A DNA stretch of 6,400 bases from Spirochaetales bacterium (GTDB lineage: Bacteria > Spirochaetota > Spirochaetia > Treponematales > Rectinemataceae), in NCBI GenBank assembly GCA_015657395.1, contig JADLKI010000005.1, forward strand, positions 47,813-54,212, given 5' to 3'. The translations under genes were made by a program, and so were the position numbers. This document shows, piece after piece, positions 5,742 through 6,400 of the stretch. Position 1 is the stretch's first letter; each line of letters begins with the position of its first letter. The notes under the pieces were generated by a model. It worked only from the letters and a program-made list of their open reading frames with translations, had not been told where the DNA came from and did not search any database.

Positions 5742-6400
5742 ATGAACTCAAGACTTTCACTGGCTATCCTCGCCATAGCCATAATCCTCGCGCCGCTCGC
5801 GGCGCAGGAACAGGAAACGGAATTCGTCACGGTGTACGGCGCACAGCTGCCGGAACTCGATCCCCAGAGGGCGCTCTTTTCCAACGAGGCGCAGATCCAC
5901 ACCGCTCTCTACGAAGGTCTGTTCACGTACGATCCCCAGTCGCTCGAACCGGTGCGGGCCCTGGCGCAATCCTGGGAGCGCTCCACCGACAAAAAAATCT
6001 ACCGCTTCACCATCCGGGAGAACGCGCGCTGGTCCGACGGGACGGCCATCACTGCAGAGGATTTCGTGCGCTCATGGTTCAGGATGCTCGACCTGAATGC
6101 CGACTACGCGACGTTCTTCGATGTCATCACGGGCGCGAAAGAGTACCGCATGGGCACGGACCGAAATCCGGAGCATGTGGGCATCAAGGCCATAGATTCC
6201 CGCACTCTCGAGGTGACGCTGCTGCGGCCCGTCGCCTACTTCACGGGGCTTCTCTGCCACCAGTCTTTCTCTCTTGTCCACCCCTCGATGCTGGCGGTGA
6301 AGGACTGGAGGGCAGCGATCCCCTACCCGGTCAGCGGACCCTACAAGCCGGTTTCCATGACGGACAGCGAGCTTGTGCTCGAGAAAAACGACCAATACTG
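5742..6400 (+). CDS. Peptide ABC transporter substrate-binding protein, OppA type (3' partial)
   Basis: First 219 residues of a family 5 extracytoplasmic solute-binding protein, the kind that captures oligopeptides for an Opp/Dpp importer; the rest lies past the right edge. Seen: a Sec signal peptide with a hydrophobic core (about 5-19) and likely cleavage near LAPLAA-QEQ. There is no lipobox cysteine, so it looks periplasmic rather than lipid-anchored. The mature part has TALYEGLFTYDP (54-65), ALAQSWERSTDKKIYRFTIR (73-92), the SBP_bac_5 signature zone ARWSDGTAITAEDFVRSWFR (95-114), VGIKAIDSRTLEVTL (146-160) and VSGPYKP (197-203). These fit OppA-like proteins well, including those common in spirochaetes. 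No Shine-Dalgarno is visible before ATG 5742 and no better start exists, since the signal peptide begins there. Ligand and permease partners are unknown. OppA, DppA or another subfamily cannot be told apart from this part. Confidence 0.92.
   Translation, partial: MNSRLSLAILAIAIILAPLAAQEQETEFVTVYGAQLPELDPQRALFSNEAQIHTALYEGLFTYDPQSLEPVRALAQSWERSTDKKIYRFTIRENARWSDGTAITAEDFVRSWFRMLDLNADYATFFDVITGAKEYRMGTDRNPEHVGIKAIDSRTLEVTLLRPVAYFTGLLCHQSFSLVHPSMLAVKDWRAAIPYPVSGPYKPVSMTDSELVLEKNDQY

Noticed and set aside
5161..5745. Open frame of 194 codons on the + strand after phoR.
   Set aside because: Antisense of the DUF4416 gene, whose protein has family motifs and a good ribosome binding site.
1..6400. 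Search for tRNA, rRNA, CRISPR repeats, insertion sequences, riboswitches or a phage or defence cassette.
   Set aside because: Nearly all of the window is explained by housekeeping genes, and the two gaps (124 and 41 bases) are too short and show no such structure. A covariance-model scan would be needed to exclude a small RNA.

Overview
The window is ordinary, densely coded bacterial chromosome, high in G+C. It holds seven genes, two of them cut by the window edges. I see no mobile element, CRISPR array, tRNA or rRNA. The best guess for the source is a high-GC member of the Spirochaetales (Treponema/Spirochaeta relatives). This rests on the style of the peptide-binding protein (no lipobox; a short Sec signal ending in a run like LAAQE) and on the DUF4416 gene, a family common in spirochaetes. 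That assignment is inference, not proof.

Layout. Positions 1-1511 carry the end of a pyrimidine operon: pyrK (5' end missing) and pyrD, joined by an ATGA overlap. Together they encode the two-subunit, NAD-linked class 1B dihydroorotate dehydrogenase. The only gene-free stretch longer than 41 bases (1512-1635) holds a strong AT-rich palindrome followed by six T, read as the pyr operon terminator, and then the upstream region of the phosphate genes. Positions 1636-5231 are a tight + strand phosphate-response operon: pstB (import ATPase), phoU (signalling and negative regulator), phoB (response regulator) and phoR (sensor histidine kinase). The phosphate-binding protein and permeases (pstS, pstC, pstA) are not next to pstB; pyrD is. 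A DUF4416 gene lies on the - strand and overlaps the end of phoR tail to tail by 68 bp. From 5742 onward, divergent from DUF4416, an OppA-type peptide-binding protein begins and runs off the right edge.

The most notable point is in phoB. As read, it loses its normal end through a one-base shortfall in a run of five G at 3756-3760. Adding one G restores the conserved VRGVGYRF ending, a 229-residue protein, and a TGA that overlaps the phoR start as ATGA. This is either a one-base sequence or assembly error, a real phase change, or a slippage site.

How the genes work together. By family knowledge, PstB powers phosphate import. PhoU relays transporter state to PhoR, which phosphorylates or dephosphorylates PhoB, and PhoB controls Pho genes. 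A possible PhoB-type direct repeat upstream of pstB would make the operon self-regulated, but this is weakly supported. I found no convincing undescribed system here.
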